NCBI GenBank assembly: GCA_000488855.1 | Contig: KI535286.1 | Location: 22,394-86,393, forward strand | Reading direction: 5' to 3' | Length of the DNA stretch: 64,000 bases | Source: Eubacterium brachy ATCC 33089 | GTDB lineage: Bacteria > Bacillota > Clostridia > Peptostreptococcales > Anaerovoracaceae | Shown: piece by piece, positions 1-8,283 of the stretch | How positions within the stretch are numbered: position 1 is the stretch's first letter | Layout of the letters: every line of letters starts with the position of its first letter | The notes under the pieces: generated by a model | Told to the model about the DNA's origin: nothing | The model's database searches: none | Seen by the model: only the letters and a program-made list of their open reading frames with translations | Program-made: the position numbers and the translations under genes

Positions 1-1719
1 AACAGAGATGTTGAATTTAAAATTGTAAAGATTCAGTGGGAACGAATATTTTTAAATATTGAGATAGAAACGGAATATCGAGGAGAAGTTTCATTTGCTT
101 TCAGCAGATTTAAAAGGCTGAATTTACAACAAATGGAAGCTAAAGAGGCGGGAGTAACCGTCGAAGAGATGTTCGACCCTGCGGTGGAACCGGATTATGA
201 ATTTGAGATTAAGGAAAGTTACAACATAGATTATGACAAGTATGAAAATGGAAAATACTATTTTTCGATAAATATATCGGCGGTGGCTAATCGAGAATTT
301 CTGGATAACGGAAAATGGAGAATTATCGCACAAATGCCGGAAAGCATTGCAGTTACAACCGTTACAAAGGACATCGCATATGATTTAGGGGAATACTCCA
401 GGGTATTTCCGTACGGGAAAGACAAATACGCATACGTCATGTCCTTTGATTTGAGAAACTTTCGAGGTGAAAATCTCGAGTTGTATTTCAACAGCAGATT
501 TCTGGTGGAAAACAGGAAATGGAGAAAGCGTAAATACATTCAGGAAGCCCGAAGCAGCAAAGGAAAACTTAAAAATTTCTATAAGCTGATAGTAATAGGT
601 CTGATCAGAGCATTCTACATCGCAGTGTCCTCTACAACTCCCAAGAACGGAAAGAGAATACTGTTCATGTCTGAGACAAAAGATTTCATATGGGGTAATT
701 TGAAAACAATTCACGACAGATTGTATGAACGAAATTTAGACGGTGAATTTAAAATAAAAGTCCATGCACGAAAATCTGTAGGTGCCAGACAGAGCGTGTT
801 AAGCTGGATAAAAACGGTATTTCTAATTGCGCGAAGCAATTATATTTTCATAGACGATTACGCTCCCATATTCGGTTTTTTCAAGCTGAAAGACAAAACC
901 AAATTGATTCAGGTTTGGCATGCGGGAGAAGGATTTAAGTCTGTCGGCTTTTCGAGGTTCGGCAAGACAGGATCTCCGTTTCCGACATCTTGTCATAAGG
1001 CGTACGACTATGCGATAACCGGCTCTGAAAATCTTATAAAAGTATATGAAGAAGTGTTCGGAATTGAGAAAGAGGCATTTTTACCCGTAGGTATGGCGAG
1101 GCTGGACGGATTCTTAGATGAAAAGAATATAGCAGACTTCAAAAAGGAATTTTATAAACAATATCCCGATTTCATAGATAAAAAAGTGATTTTATTCGCT
1201 CCGACATTTAGGGGATCCGGTCAAAAAAATGCATATTATGACCTGGATAAAATAGATTTGGATGAAATATATAAGTTCTGCGGCGATAAGTGGATATTCG
1301 TCATAAAACTTCATCCCTTTATCGACAACGGTTTCGAAATCCCTGAAGAATACCAAGATAAAATTTTTGATTTCTGGGATTATCAGGATATAAACAAGCT
1401 ATACTATGTCACTGACTTGCTCGTTACGGATTACTCATCAAACTATTATGACTATGCCTTATTGGAAAAACCTGTCATATTCTACACTTACGACAGAGAA
1501 TTTTATGAGCTTACCAGGGGTGTCCACAGAGGAGTTAAACAACATGCCCCCGGCAAAGTGGTAGAAAGTTTCGAGGAGTTTTTGCAAGCTCTGAAAGATG
1601 AAGATTTTGAGGAAGAGAAGATAAAAGAATTTGCAAAGGAAAACTTTGGACATTACACCGGTGACGGCGCAGATAAAGCTATAGATGAAATTCTTTTGAA
1701 AAAGGAGGTAATCGAGTAG
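1..1719 (+). CDS. CDP-glycerol glycerophosphotransferase family protein, 5' end outside window
   Basis: The frame is open from base 1, so the gene starts upstream; the first internal ATG (133) is not a convincing start. Visible residues resemble the TagB/TagF family, which moves glycerol- or ribitol-phosphate from a CDP-polyol onto a growing wall polymer at the inner face of the membrane. The C-terminal transferase domain is recognisable by IQVWHAGEGFKSVG (family His), APTFRG, KLHPF and VTDYSSNYYDYALLEKP, which matches the nucleotide-binding end of the family. The N-terminal part is a less conserved accessory region. The next gene encodes a polyol-phosphate-type cytidylyltransferase, which supports wall or capsule glycopolymer synthesis. 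The acceptor and polymer cannot be told from sequence. Confidence 0.85.
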   Translation, partial: NRDVEFKIVKIQWERIFLNIEIETEYRGEVSFAFSRFKRLNLQQMEAKEAGVTVEEMFDPAVEPDYEFEIKESYNIDYDKYENGKYYFSINISAVANREFLDNGKWRIIAQMPESIAVTTVTKDIAYDLGEYSRVFPYGKDKYAYVMSFDLRNFRGENLELYFNSRFLVENRKWRKRKYIQEARSSKGKLKNFYKLIVIGLIRAFYIAVSSTTPKNGKRILFMSETKDFIWGNLKTIHDRLYERNLDGEFKIKVHARKSVGARQSVLSWIKTVFLIARSNYIFIDDYAPIFGFFKLKDKTKLIQVWHAGEGFKSVGFSRFGKTGSPFPTSCHKAYDYAITGSENLIKVYEEVFGIEKEAFLPVGMARLDGFLDEKNIADFKKEFYKQYPDFIDKKVILFAPTFRGSGQKNAYYDLDKIDLDEIYKFCGDKWIFVIKLHPFIDNGFEIPEEYQDKIFDFWDYQDINKLYYVTDLLVTDYSSNYYDYALLEKPVIFYTYDREFYELTRGVHRGVKQHAPGKVVESFEEFLQALKDEDFEEEKIKEFAKENFGHYTGDGADKAIDEILLKKEVIE

Positions 1720-1740
1720 AAATCCTACTCGCAAGATCAT

Positions 1741-2508
1741 ATGGGAAAGAATATAGGAATAATTTTTGCAGGCGGAAGCGGAGTTAGAATGGGTGCGGGA
1801 ATTCCGAAACAGTTTTTGGAAGTGAACGGCAAGCCGATTATAATTCACACCTTGGATATCTTTGAAGATCACAACGATATAGACGAGATTTACATAGCTT
1901 GCAAGGCTGAATATATAAATAAACTGAAAAAAATGCTCGATAGGTACTGGATCAAAAAAGTGGCGGAAATCGTCCCGGGCGGTGAAACCGGTCAAGATTC
2001 CATTTTAAATGCCTTAAAAGCCGCAAAAAAGAACTCGGGCAAAGACGATATAGTTTTGATTCACGACGGTGTCAGACCTTGTATAACAGAAGACATCATC
2101 ACAAATGCCATAGCGTTGGTTAAGGACAAGGGGTCTGCAATTACCTGTACAGAGCTTTTTGAAACCCCTGTAGTCAGCCATAACGGTGAAATTGTAGAGG
2201 ATGTTCCAAAAAGAGATAATTTCTACACTGCACAGGCCCCACAATGCTTCTACATAGATGATATTTTAGAAGCACACAGCAAAATCAGGGAGATAAATCC
2301 TCGCTATGAGGGAATCGTCGATAGCTGTACTCTTATGCGAAGCATAGGAAATGAGGTAGCTATTTTATTGGGTAACAGAGGAAATATAAAAGTTACGACA
2401 CCTGAAGACCTGTATGTTTTCAGAGCTATGATAAACTATAGGGAAACGCAGGATGCATTTGGTTTTAATGCAAATGAAATGCCTGAAAAGAGAAGGCGAA
2501 ATAAATAG
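1741..2508 (+). CDS. IspD/TarI-family cytidylyltransferase
   Basis: 255 residues. The N-terminal nucleotide-binding loop IIFAGGSGVRMGAGIPKQF and the later VLIHDGVRPCI define the IspD/TarI family, which joins CTP to a phosphorylated alcohol (methylerythritol-4-P in isoprenoid synthesis, ribitol-5-P for teichoic acids). The PGGETGQDSI segment and the neighbouring CDP-polyol transferase favour a TarI-like role in making a CDP-activated polyol, but IspD activity is not excluded. No ribosome binding site lies directly before ATG 1741; a strong AAAGGAGG is at about 1702-1709 inside the upstream gene, so translational coupling is likely. The gene closes the operon and is followed by a terminator. 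Confidence 0.8.
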   Translation: MGKNIGIIFAGGSGVRMGAGIPKQFLEVNGKPIIIHTLDIFEDHNDIDEIYIACKAEYINKLKKMLDRYWIKKVAEIVPGGETGQDSILNALKAAKKNSGKDDIVLIHDGVRPCITEDIITNAIALVKDKGSAITCTELFETPVVSHNGEIVEDVPKRDNFYTAQAPQCFYIDDILEAHSKIREINPRYEGIVDSCTLMRSIGNEVAILLGNRGNIKVTTPEDLYVFRAMINYRETQDAFGFNANEMPEKRRRNK

Positions 2509-2524
2509 TTGTTTGAGTGTTTTA

Positions 2525-2546
2525 GGCTGTAAGTACAGCCTTTTTT
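2525..2546 (+). terminator. Rho-independent terminator after the cytidylyltransferase
   Basis: A 6-bp stem GGCTGT/ACAGCC with a 4-nt loop is followed directly by six T residues. It ends the glycopolymer operon before the ABC transporter operon. Confidence 0.85.
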
Positions 2547-2557
2547 ATTTATATGGT

Positions 2558-2577
2558 AAAGTGACATTTGTCACTTT
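2558..2577. promoter_or_regulatory. Perfect operator-like dyad upstream of the ABC operon
   Basis: AAAGTGACATTTGTCACTTT is a perfect inverted repeat: 9-bp arms with a 2-bp centre. Its centre lies about 64 bp before the inferred transcription start of the ABC operon, a usual place for an activator site. The operon also encodes a NarL-type response regulator, which is the natural candidate to bind here. The assignment of that protein to this site is inference. Confidence 0.6.
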
Positions 2578-2596
2578 ATGTTATGACAATATCCAA

Positions 2597-2625
2597 CTGA
2601 TATTATGCGATAAAACGTATATAAT
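2597..2625 (+). promoter_or_regulatory. Promoter of the ABC/two-component operon
   Basis: A consensus -10 TATAAT (2620-2625) is paired with a poor -35, CTGATA (2597-2602), at 17 bp. A weak -35 with a dyad just upstream fits a promoter that needs an activator. Confidence 0.55.
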
Positions 2626-2659
2626 TAAATCATATATAGTGACTTAATGGAGGAGAAAA

Positions 2660-3589
2660 ATGGAAAGCTTAGTCAAAGTGAAAGGCTTAAAAAAGCAGAT
2701 CAAAAGCAAGACTATATTGGAAGATATAAGTTTTGATATATACAAAGGGGATTGTGTTGCACTGATCGGACCTAACGGGGCAGGAAAAACCACACTTATG
2801 GATGTGCTCATAGGCGAGAAATTTCCGACGAAGGGCGAAGTTGAAGTTCTGGGCAGACGACCGGGCGAAGTCAAACTTAAAGAAAAAGTTGCAGTTCTGG
2901 CACAAATCAATGCCGTACCCAAGAGAATCAAAGTAAAAGAGTTAATCGACTTCTTTCGAAACATATATCAAGATTCTCTCAGTATAGAAGAAATAAACGA
3001 ATATTTAAGATTTACAGATGATCAGAAAAATCAATTCGCTGACAAATTGTCTGGTGGTCAAAGAAGGTTGCTAATGTTCATTTTAACCTTGGTAGGAAAA
3101 CCTGAATTTCTGATTTTAGATGAACCCACAGCAGGCATGGATACATCTACGAGACAGAGGTTTTGGGAGATCGTTGAAAAGCTGAAAAACGATGGTGTAA
3201 CGATACTGTATTCTTCCCACTACATCGAAGAAGTGGAGCATACAGCGGAAAGAATCTTCGTTTTAGATAAGGGACATCTGTTAAAAGACACCACTGCCCA
3301 TGCTATGAGAGCGGAAGAACCGGAAAAATACTTTACGCTACCGACCAAATTAAAATCCGCAGTCGAAAAGATACCGGATGTATACGATTTGAAAATACAA
3401 AGAGACTGTATAGAATTTACAACGAAGGACGGAGAGAAGGTTTGGAAAATTCTCCAGGAAAACGGAGCGACTTTCAAAGATTTGGAAGTTTCAAACAGAA
3501 CTCTTTTAACCAGTTTGTTCATGAGCACGGGAAAATATGATGAAATAGAAAGCGATGATGGTACAGCAAAGAAAAGAAGGAAAAAATAA
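2660..3589 (+). CDS. ABC transporter ATP-binding protein (drug/lantibiotic export type)
   Basis: 309 residues. Walker A is GPNGAGKTT (about residues 37-45), the signature is LSGGQRR, and Walker B is FLILDEPTAGMD. The last 80 or so residues form the C-terminal extension usual for ATPases paired with ABC-2 permeases. GGAGGA lies just before the ATG. The next gene is the matching permease and then a histidine kinase and response regulator; this order resembles the Bacillus LnrJK-LnrLMN linearmycin resistance locus and other membrane-active-compound resistance loci. The likely job is export of, or resistance to, a membrane-active molecule; the substrate is unknown. Confidence 0.88.
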   Translation: MESLVKVKGLKKQIKSKTILEDISFDIYKGDCVALIGPNGAGKTTLMDVLIGEKFPTKGEVEVLGRRPGEVKLKEKVAVLAQINAVPKRIKVKELIDFFRNIYQDSLSIEEINEYLRFTDDQKNQFADKLSGGQRRLLMFILTLVGKPEFLILDEPTAGMDTSTRQRFWEIVEKLKNDGVTILYSSHYIEEVEHTAERIFVLDKGHLLKDTTAHAMRAEEPEKYFTLPTKLKSAVEKIPDVYDLKIQRDCIEFTTKDGEKVWKILQENGATFKDLEVSNRTLLTSLFMSTGKYDEIESDDGTAKKRRKK

Positions 3590-3608
3590 TGTGAGAGGAG
3601 TCTTTTAG

Positions 3609-4352
3609 ATGAATACATATAAACCGTTAATAAAAGTGGAACTGATCTTTACTAAAAGAAACTTATTTACCGTGATGATGACAGTAGGCATACCGACAGC
3701 GTTTTTCTTATTGTTTTCATCCGTTTACGACATAGGGGGAACGGCGGAGCAACAGAGAGAATTTGTAAAGCAAATAATGTTTAACATGGCAGCTATGTCT
3801 GTTATAGGCGTGGGTCTTTTCACATGTCCGTTCATGATGTTGGAAGACAAAACAAACCAGTGGATACAGATTATACGTAGATCCCCGGTGGGGCTTTTCA
3901 GATATTACGTGGTGAAATTCTTGCGAATGATCGCATATTATCTGATGGGAATAATAGCTTGCTTCGTGGTGGGTGCATATGTGAAAGACGTTACTATGCC
4001 GATAAAAGAATGGGTTATAACCAGTGCAACCATAGTGTTGGGCAGCCTTATGTTTCTGATACTGGGTATGGCGATCAGCCTGATCAATTCAGAGCAAGCC
4101 ATATCGGCCGTGTCAAATCTGTTGTACTTCGGATTGGCTATTGTCGGAGGTCTTTGGGTTCCGGTGAAGCTATTTCCGCAATGGATGCAACACATCGCGA
4201 AAGCAACTCCGACATACCATCTGATGAACGTGGTGAATAAGTATGTGGAAAATAAAACCGTGTCGTTTACATCCATAGGTATGATGCTTGCATACTCGGC
4301 TTTATTTGCAATCATAATTGCAGCGGTTAGAAAAAATCAGGAAGTCAAGTAA
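3609..4352 (+). CDS. ABC-2 type transporter permease
   Basis: 247 residues with about six hydrophobic segments and the ABC-2 pattern: a short cytoplasmic N-terminus, a first membrane helix near residues 18-36, and later segments ending before a basic C-terminus (AVRKNQEVK). GAGGAG at 3595-3600 gives the ATG at 3609 an 8-nt spacing. It sits 19 bp after the ATPase gene and should form the membrane half of that exporter. Only one permease is present, so the pore is probably a homodimer. Confidence 0.83.
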   Translation: MNTYKPLIKVELIFTKRNLFTVMMTVGIPTAFFLLFSSVYDIGGTAEQQREFVKQIMFNMAAMSVIGVGLFTCPFMMLEDKTNQWIQIIRRSPVGLFRYYVVKFLRMIAYYLMGIIACFVVGAYVKDVTMPIKEWVITSATIVLGSLMFLILGMAISLINSEQAISAVSNLLYFGLAIVGGLWVPVKLFPQWMQHIAKATPTYHLMNVVNKYVENKTVSFTSIGMMLAYSALFAIIIAAVRKNQEVK

Positions 4353-4508
4353 TCATTCATCATCCCTTACGAACGCCGTCTCCAGCTGCCGACATCGCAC
4401 TGAAGATGGTTTTTCATATTAATATGTTGTGGTAGAATAAAAACGATAAGCAAACTTGAATTTGTGATATTAAGCTATAATCTTTGAGATTTTATGGAAA
4501 GGTATAGA

Positions 4509-5666
4509 ATGTACGATAAATTGGAAAAAGAAAAATTTAAACGAGAAATATTGCCATTTTATATTTCACTGATATTTTTTGTGTTTCCAATCTACGGAAT
4601 TATTGCAGGCATATATAAGTTTTATGTACTATGGCTTACAATCGGTGGGATACTTTCATACGTATATCTGGTTCACGGAAAAAGCAGATTTTTTTTAGCA
4701 ATCGCTTGGATATGCTTGCTGGCCTACATAAGTTATTTGACCCTATATGTGGCACCTCCAAACATATTATTTATGTTTTATCCCACTAATATCATGATTT
4801 GGAAATTCAACGACAAACTGATATCAGTGAGGTTTATCTCATTTTTTATGGTCATCAACTCATGTTTGTTCTACATAATATTTTTAAGCAAATATCCTGA
4901 TAAAGTATCTATATTGATTTTCTATACCCTGTGTTTCGGCACGTTTTTCATACAGCGAAAAGTCAAAGAATTGGATGAAATAAAAAATGAGAGGCTGAGA
5001 CATAATGCATACATAAACGCACTTCTTGCAGAAAATGAAAGGAACAGAATATCCAGGGACTTACACGATACGCTGGGGCACATATTTGTGACCCTAAAGG
5101 TAAAATCGGAATTAGCTGTAAAATTGATAGAAAGAGGCAATATCAAAGAAGCTGAGAAAGAACTTTCTGACATCGCAGAAATATCTAAAAAATCCATGGC
5201 GGAGACTAGAGCTATAGTCACAGATTTGAGATTCAGAACAGTATCTGATGTGTTGAAAAATATAGGAGATGTCTTAGATGGTGCAGGGATTTCGCACAGT
5301 ATGTCGATAAATGACGACTTGGATAATTACAGCTCCACAATCCAGGGACAAGTGTCTATGATCTTACAGGAAGGCGTAAACAACATCATAAAGCATAGTA
5401 ATGCAAAAAACGTAAAAATTATCCTGTCGACAGATAAAATAAAACATGATAAGAAAATTCACATAATAATTGAAGATGACGGTGTCGGTTTCAGTAAAAT
5501 AACAGGAGAGGAATTGATGAGTCTCAGGGAGAGGGTTTCTTTAAGAAATGGAGAAATTAAAATAATCCATCAAAAAAATCCTACAAAGATAAAAGCGTCG
5601 CTAAGAATAGAAAATATGGAGAAAGAGGAAAAATTGAAAAAGTTGGAATTCGGAGGAGAAACATGA
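4509..5666 (+). CDS. DesK/NarX-type sensor histidine kinase
   Basis: 386 residues from ATG 4509; an in-frame ATG at 4494 is less likely because the sequence between them (GGAAAGG) is the better ribosome binding site. Five or six hydrophobic segments fill the first 155 residues with almost no outside loop, as in sensors of membrane state. A coiled linker leads to the HisKA_3 box [15 protein letters not shown] (phosphoacceptor His about residue 188). The ATPase region follows, with [16 protein letters not shown] (N box) and EDDGVGF (G1). The gene overlaps the response regulator by 4 bp. It probably senses the compound or membrane damage handled by the upstream ABC exporter. Confidence 0.87.
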   Translation: MYDKLEKEKFKREILPFYISLIFFVFPIYGIIAGIYKFYVLWLTIGGILSYVYLVHGKSRFFLAIAWICLLAYISYLTLYVAPPNILFMFYPTNIMIWKFNDKLISVRFISFFMVINSCLFYIIFLSKYPDKVSILIFYTLCFGTFFIQRKVKELDEIKNERLRHNAYINALLAENERNRISRDLHDTLGHIFVTLKVKSELAVKLIERGNIKEAEKELSDIAEISKKSMAETRAIVTDLRFRTVSDVLKNIGDVLDGAGISHSMSINDDLDNYSSTIQGQVSMILQEGVNNIIKHSNAKNVKIILSTDKIKHDKKIHIIIEDDGVGFSKITGEELMSLRERVSLRNGEIKIIHQKNPTKIKASLRIENMEKEEKLKKLEFGGET

Positions 5667-6274
5667 AGGTATTAGTTGCAGAAGACCAGAGCATGCTGAG
5701 GGATGCCTTATGCCGACTGCTGCAAATGGAAGATGAAGTGGACGAAGTCACACCTGCTGCAAATGGTGAAGAAGCTATATCTCTGATGAGAAATGATAAT
5801 TTTGATGTGGCGATTTTAGATATAGAAATGCCCGAAAAAAATGGCTTAGAAGTACTGAAGTGGGTCAGAGCAAGAAAAAAAGAAATAGGAGATGTCAAGG
5901 TCATCATCATGACCACTTTCAAAAGAAGTGGATACTTTGAAATGGCTTTAAATAACGATGTGGATGCTTATGTGCTCAAGGACAGGTCAATATCTGACTT
6001 GATGGGGACAATTCATAAAGTTCTGACAGGAGAAAAGGAGTATTCTCCTGAATTGATGGAAAACATATTTACAAACAAAAATCCGTTGACTGAACACGAA
6101 AAGGAAATTTTAAAAATGATAAGCACGGGAAATTCCAATAGAGATATTTCCGAAAGGTTGCACCTATCAGAGGGCACCGTTAGAAATTACATATCAAATA
6201 TATTAAATAAATTGGAATGCAAAAACAGAACCGAGGCTTCTAAAAAAGCCGCAGATAAAGGCTGGATACTTTAG
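5663..6274 (+). CDS. NarL/DesR-type response regulator
   Basis: 203 residues. The receiver domain (1 to about 125) has the acidic pair AEDQSM, the phosphorylated Asp in [13 protein letters not shown] (about residue 53) and the conserved Lys in VLKD. A LuxR-type helix-turn-helix follows ([13 protein letters not shown] to [14 protein letters not shown]). Start ATG is within an ATGA overlap with the kinase, and AGGAGAA lies just upstream, so the two are coupled. It is the expected partner of the kinase and probable activator of the ABC operon through the dyad at 2558-2577. Confidence 0.9.
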   Translation: MKVLVAEDQSMLRDALCRLLQMEDEVDEVTPAANGEEAISLMRNDNFDVAILDIEMPEKNGLEVLKWVRARKKEIGDVKVIIMTTFKRSGYFEMALNNDVDAYVLKDRSISDLMGTIHKVLTGEKEYSPELMENIFTNKNPLTEHEKEILKMISTGNSNRDISERLHLSEGTVRNYISNILNKLECKNRTEASKKAADKGWIL

Positions 6275-6397
6275 CACAAAAATCCCCCACCCTTTCAGTA
6301 TATCACATTTTTTTGCTGAAACTGTAGTCTTGTGCAGGCGTACACATAGTGGTAGTATTAGGAAAATGAGATATATAAAATAAAAGGAGGGATTGAC

Positions 6398-6832
6398 ATG
6401 AAAAATAAGAGCAATTTGAGTAGATATTTAATATCTTTAGCTGTCTTTGTAATTCTAAATCCGTTTATTTGTTACATACTAAAACAGTTGAACAAAAATG
6501 CATCTAAAATTGCGAATATGAACGCTGATATGATCGTTTATATCTCTCTGGATGTTTTATCAAATGTGCTCGTCGCTGTATTTATATCAGTGGGTGTGTT
6601 TTTAATTTACAAAATCATGAAGTACAAAAATCTAGCGATAAACATCATAATAGTTGTATTTTTACTGGTTTGCAGCATCATAATTCCGTTCATAGGAAAT
6701 GCATATATTTGGATTATGTCGGACATGAGCTATTTCTTTACTAATTTCACAATTCTCTTTGCAGTCTCCGTATTGTCTTGGATATACATAAACTCAAGAG
6801 ATAAAAATAATCATAAAGCTGAAAACGATTGA
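6398..6832 (+). CDS. Small hypothetical membrane protein
   Basis: 144 residues, preceded by AAAGGAGG. I do not recognise a family. Hydrophobic segments near residues 8-26, 45-70, 78-100 and 105-128 suggest four membrane spans with short loops and a charged, Asn/Lys-rich C-terminus. It follows the two-component genes in the same direction after 123 bp. The sequence GTGGTAG occurs before both this gene (about 6349) and the kinase gene (about 4429), suggesting related promoters. It could be an accessory or protective protein of the ABC locus, but position alone supports this. Confidence 0.6.
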   Translation: MKNKSNLSRYLISLAVFVILNPFICYILKQLNKNASKIANMNADMIVYISLDVLSNVLVAVFISVGVFLIYKIMKYKNLAINIIIVVFLLVCSIIIPFIGNAYIWIMSDMSYFFTNFTILFAVSVLSWIYINSRDKNNHKAEND

Positions 6833-6875
6833 ATTACGACATACAATTATATAAGACAGTGCTAATTTTACACAG

Positions 6876-6946
6876 GCTCCGGCAGGCGATATCGGAACTA
6901 TAAATCATAAGATTTTAGAAATTTGTTCGCATCCCTGCCGGAGTTT
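6876..6946 (+). other. Hairpin with 13-bp arms and 45-nt loop
   Basis: CTCCGGCAGG (6879-6888) is perfectly complementary to CCTGCCGGAG (6934-6943), and three more pairs (one A-U, two G-U) extend the stem outwards. GC-rich arms in A+T-rich DNA stand out. Downstream is TTTGTTTGC, so it may end transcription of the upstream gene, but the 45-nt loop is long for a terminator; a small structured RNA is an alternative. Confidence 0.5.
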
Positions 6947-7052
6947 GTTTGCAAAATATACTTATTCCTGTCATATGAATAATTGTAATGTTGCGGTTCT
7001 GATCAGAAATTAGATAATTTGTAAAATCAATGGAATTTCAATGGAAAATATA

Positions 7053-7081
7053 TTGATAACAAAATCAACATAGACTATAAT
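7053..7081 (+). promoter_or_regulatory. Promoter before the SDR-metY-metA genes
   Basis: TTGATA and TATAAT are separated by 17 bp, close to the SigA consensus. The inferred start leaves a leader of about 130 nt before the ATG at 7217, in which no known riboswitch was recognised. Confidence 0.65.
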
Positions 7082-7216
7082 TAAAGGATATACTTACAAT
7101 TTTTTATATAACTTATACAGACATATGTATGTACAGCCATCAAAAATTATATGAACTGTTTAGATGGCGATAAAATATAATAGACTAAAAAATTTGGAAT
7201 AAAGGAGAATACTGAT

Positions 7217-8245
7217 ATGGGAGTTTTGAGAGAAGATATAGATAACATACTGAAACAGGATATAAACTGGGATAAACTCAGAAAATCCAATGTTTTAATC
7301 ACCGGTGCAGGTGGAATGTTGGGAAGCTATATGATGAAAACTCTGATAGTGTTAAACGAGGAGAAATCATTTGATATGAATATCTACGTTTTGGTCAGAG
7401 GTGAAAACAGAATTCCTCCGGAATTTAGAAAAAAGGTGAATATTATAGTTCAAAGTGTCATCCAACCGGTAGATTGTGATGTTCCTTTCGATTTTGTAAT
7501 CCATACTGCCAGTCCGGCAAGTCCGAAGATTATGAAAGATGATCCCGTCGGAACAGTTGCGGCAAACGCCATAGGAACCTATTACACTTTGGAAGCTGCT
7601 AAAAGGGGCAGCGGCAAGGGCTATCTGTTCATATCTTCCCGAGAGATTTACGGACAGCCATATGAAAATCAAAAGATATTTACCGAAGAAACCTATGGAT
7701 TTGTGGATCCTCTGGATGCCAGGTCCTGCTATCCCGAGGGAAAAAAAGTGGCGGAAACCATGTGTGCATGTTATAGAGCTCAATATGGAATAGATGCTAA
7801 AATCGCTCGGCTTGCTCATACTTTCGGTCCCGGTATGTCTTTGGACGACGGACGAGTTCAAGCGGATTTTCTGAGAAATCTTGTAAACGATGAAGATATC
7901 GTTTTGAAAAGCGACGGTTCCGCCATTAGAACATATACTTATGTAGGCGATGCAGTTGCGGCTCTATTTTACATATTGCTCAACGGCACAGAGACGGTTT
8001 ACAACATCTCCAGCGAAGCGGATACTGTATCCATAAAGGGCCTGGCGGAAGCTATGGTGAAAGCATATCCTGAAAAAAATCTGCAGTTGAAATTTGAGAT
8101 TCCCAAAAGCAAATCAAATAACGGAAGTGCTCCTTTCACATTAGGTGTTTTAAACAGTGATAAATTGAAGAAATTAGGCTGGAAACCGAAATATTCCCTA
8201 ATAGAAGGCATTAGAAGAACTGTTGAGTTTCTGCGAGAACAGTAG
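7217..8245 (+). CDS. NAD-dependent epimerase/dehydratase family protein (extended SDR)
   Basis: 342 residues. The Rossmann start VLITGAGGMLGSYM (about residues 27-40) gives the GxxGxxG motif for NAD, the catalytic Ser lies in FISSREIYGQ and the YxxxK pair in YPEGKK. The later part (TYTYVGDAVAALFYIL, then GWKPKYSLIEGIRRTVEFL) is the usual substrate-binding end of sugar-nucleotide epimerases and decarboxylases; the family resemblance is closest to UDP-glucuronate decarboxylase or dTDP-glucose dehydratase types. AAAGGAG precedes the ATG. The neighbours downstream are methionine genes, so context does not fix the substrate; the glycopolymer genes 5 kb upstream are a loose hint. Confidence 0.78.
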   Translation: MGVLREDIDNILKQDINWDKLRKSNVLITGAGGMLGSYMMKTLIVLNEEKSFDMNIYVLVRGENRIPPEFRKKVNIIVQSVIQPVDCDVPFDFVIHTASPASPKIMKDDPVGTVAANAIGTYYTLEAAKRGSGKGYLFISSREIYGQPYENQKIFTEETYGFVDPLDARSCYPEGKKVAETMCACYRAQYGIDAKIARLAHTFGPGMSLDDGRVQADFLRNLVNDEDIVLKSDGSAIRTYTYVGDAVAALFYILLNGTETVYNISSEADTVSIKGLAEAMVKAYPEKNLQLKFEIPKSKSNNGSAPFTLGVLNSDKLKKLGWKPKYSLIEGIRRTVEFLREQ

Positions 8246-8283
8246 ATTGTTTCAGCTTTTACAGAAAGATTAGAGGTGATGAG

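Larger units (their letters stand above)
6833..7216. other. 384-bp intergenic region with a long-armed hairpin and a promoter
   Basis: No gene is supported here. The clear structures are an inverted repeat at 6876-6888/6934-6946 and a promoter at 7053-7081. The remainder is A+T-rich with scattered TATA-like words. I looked for SAM riboswitch and T-box signatures, because methionine genes follow downstream, and saw none. Confidence 0.6.

Noticed and set aside
1459-1995. 178-codon minus-strand frame
   Set aside because: It spans the end of the CDP-glycerol transferase gene and the start of the cytidylyltransferase gene on the opposite strand and has no start signal.
6951-8283. SAM riboswitch or T-box controlling the methionine genes
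   Set aside because: None of the conserved segments of the S-box, other SAM classes or T-box leaders could be read in the 270-nt region before 7217 or in the 38-nt gap before metY.
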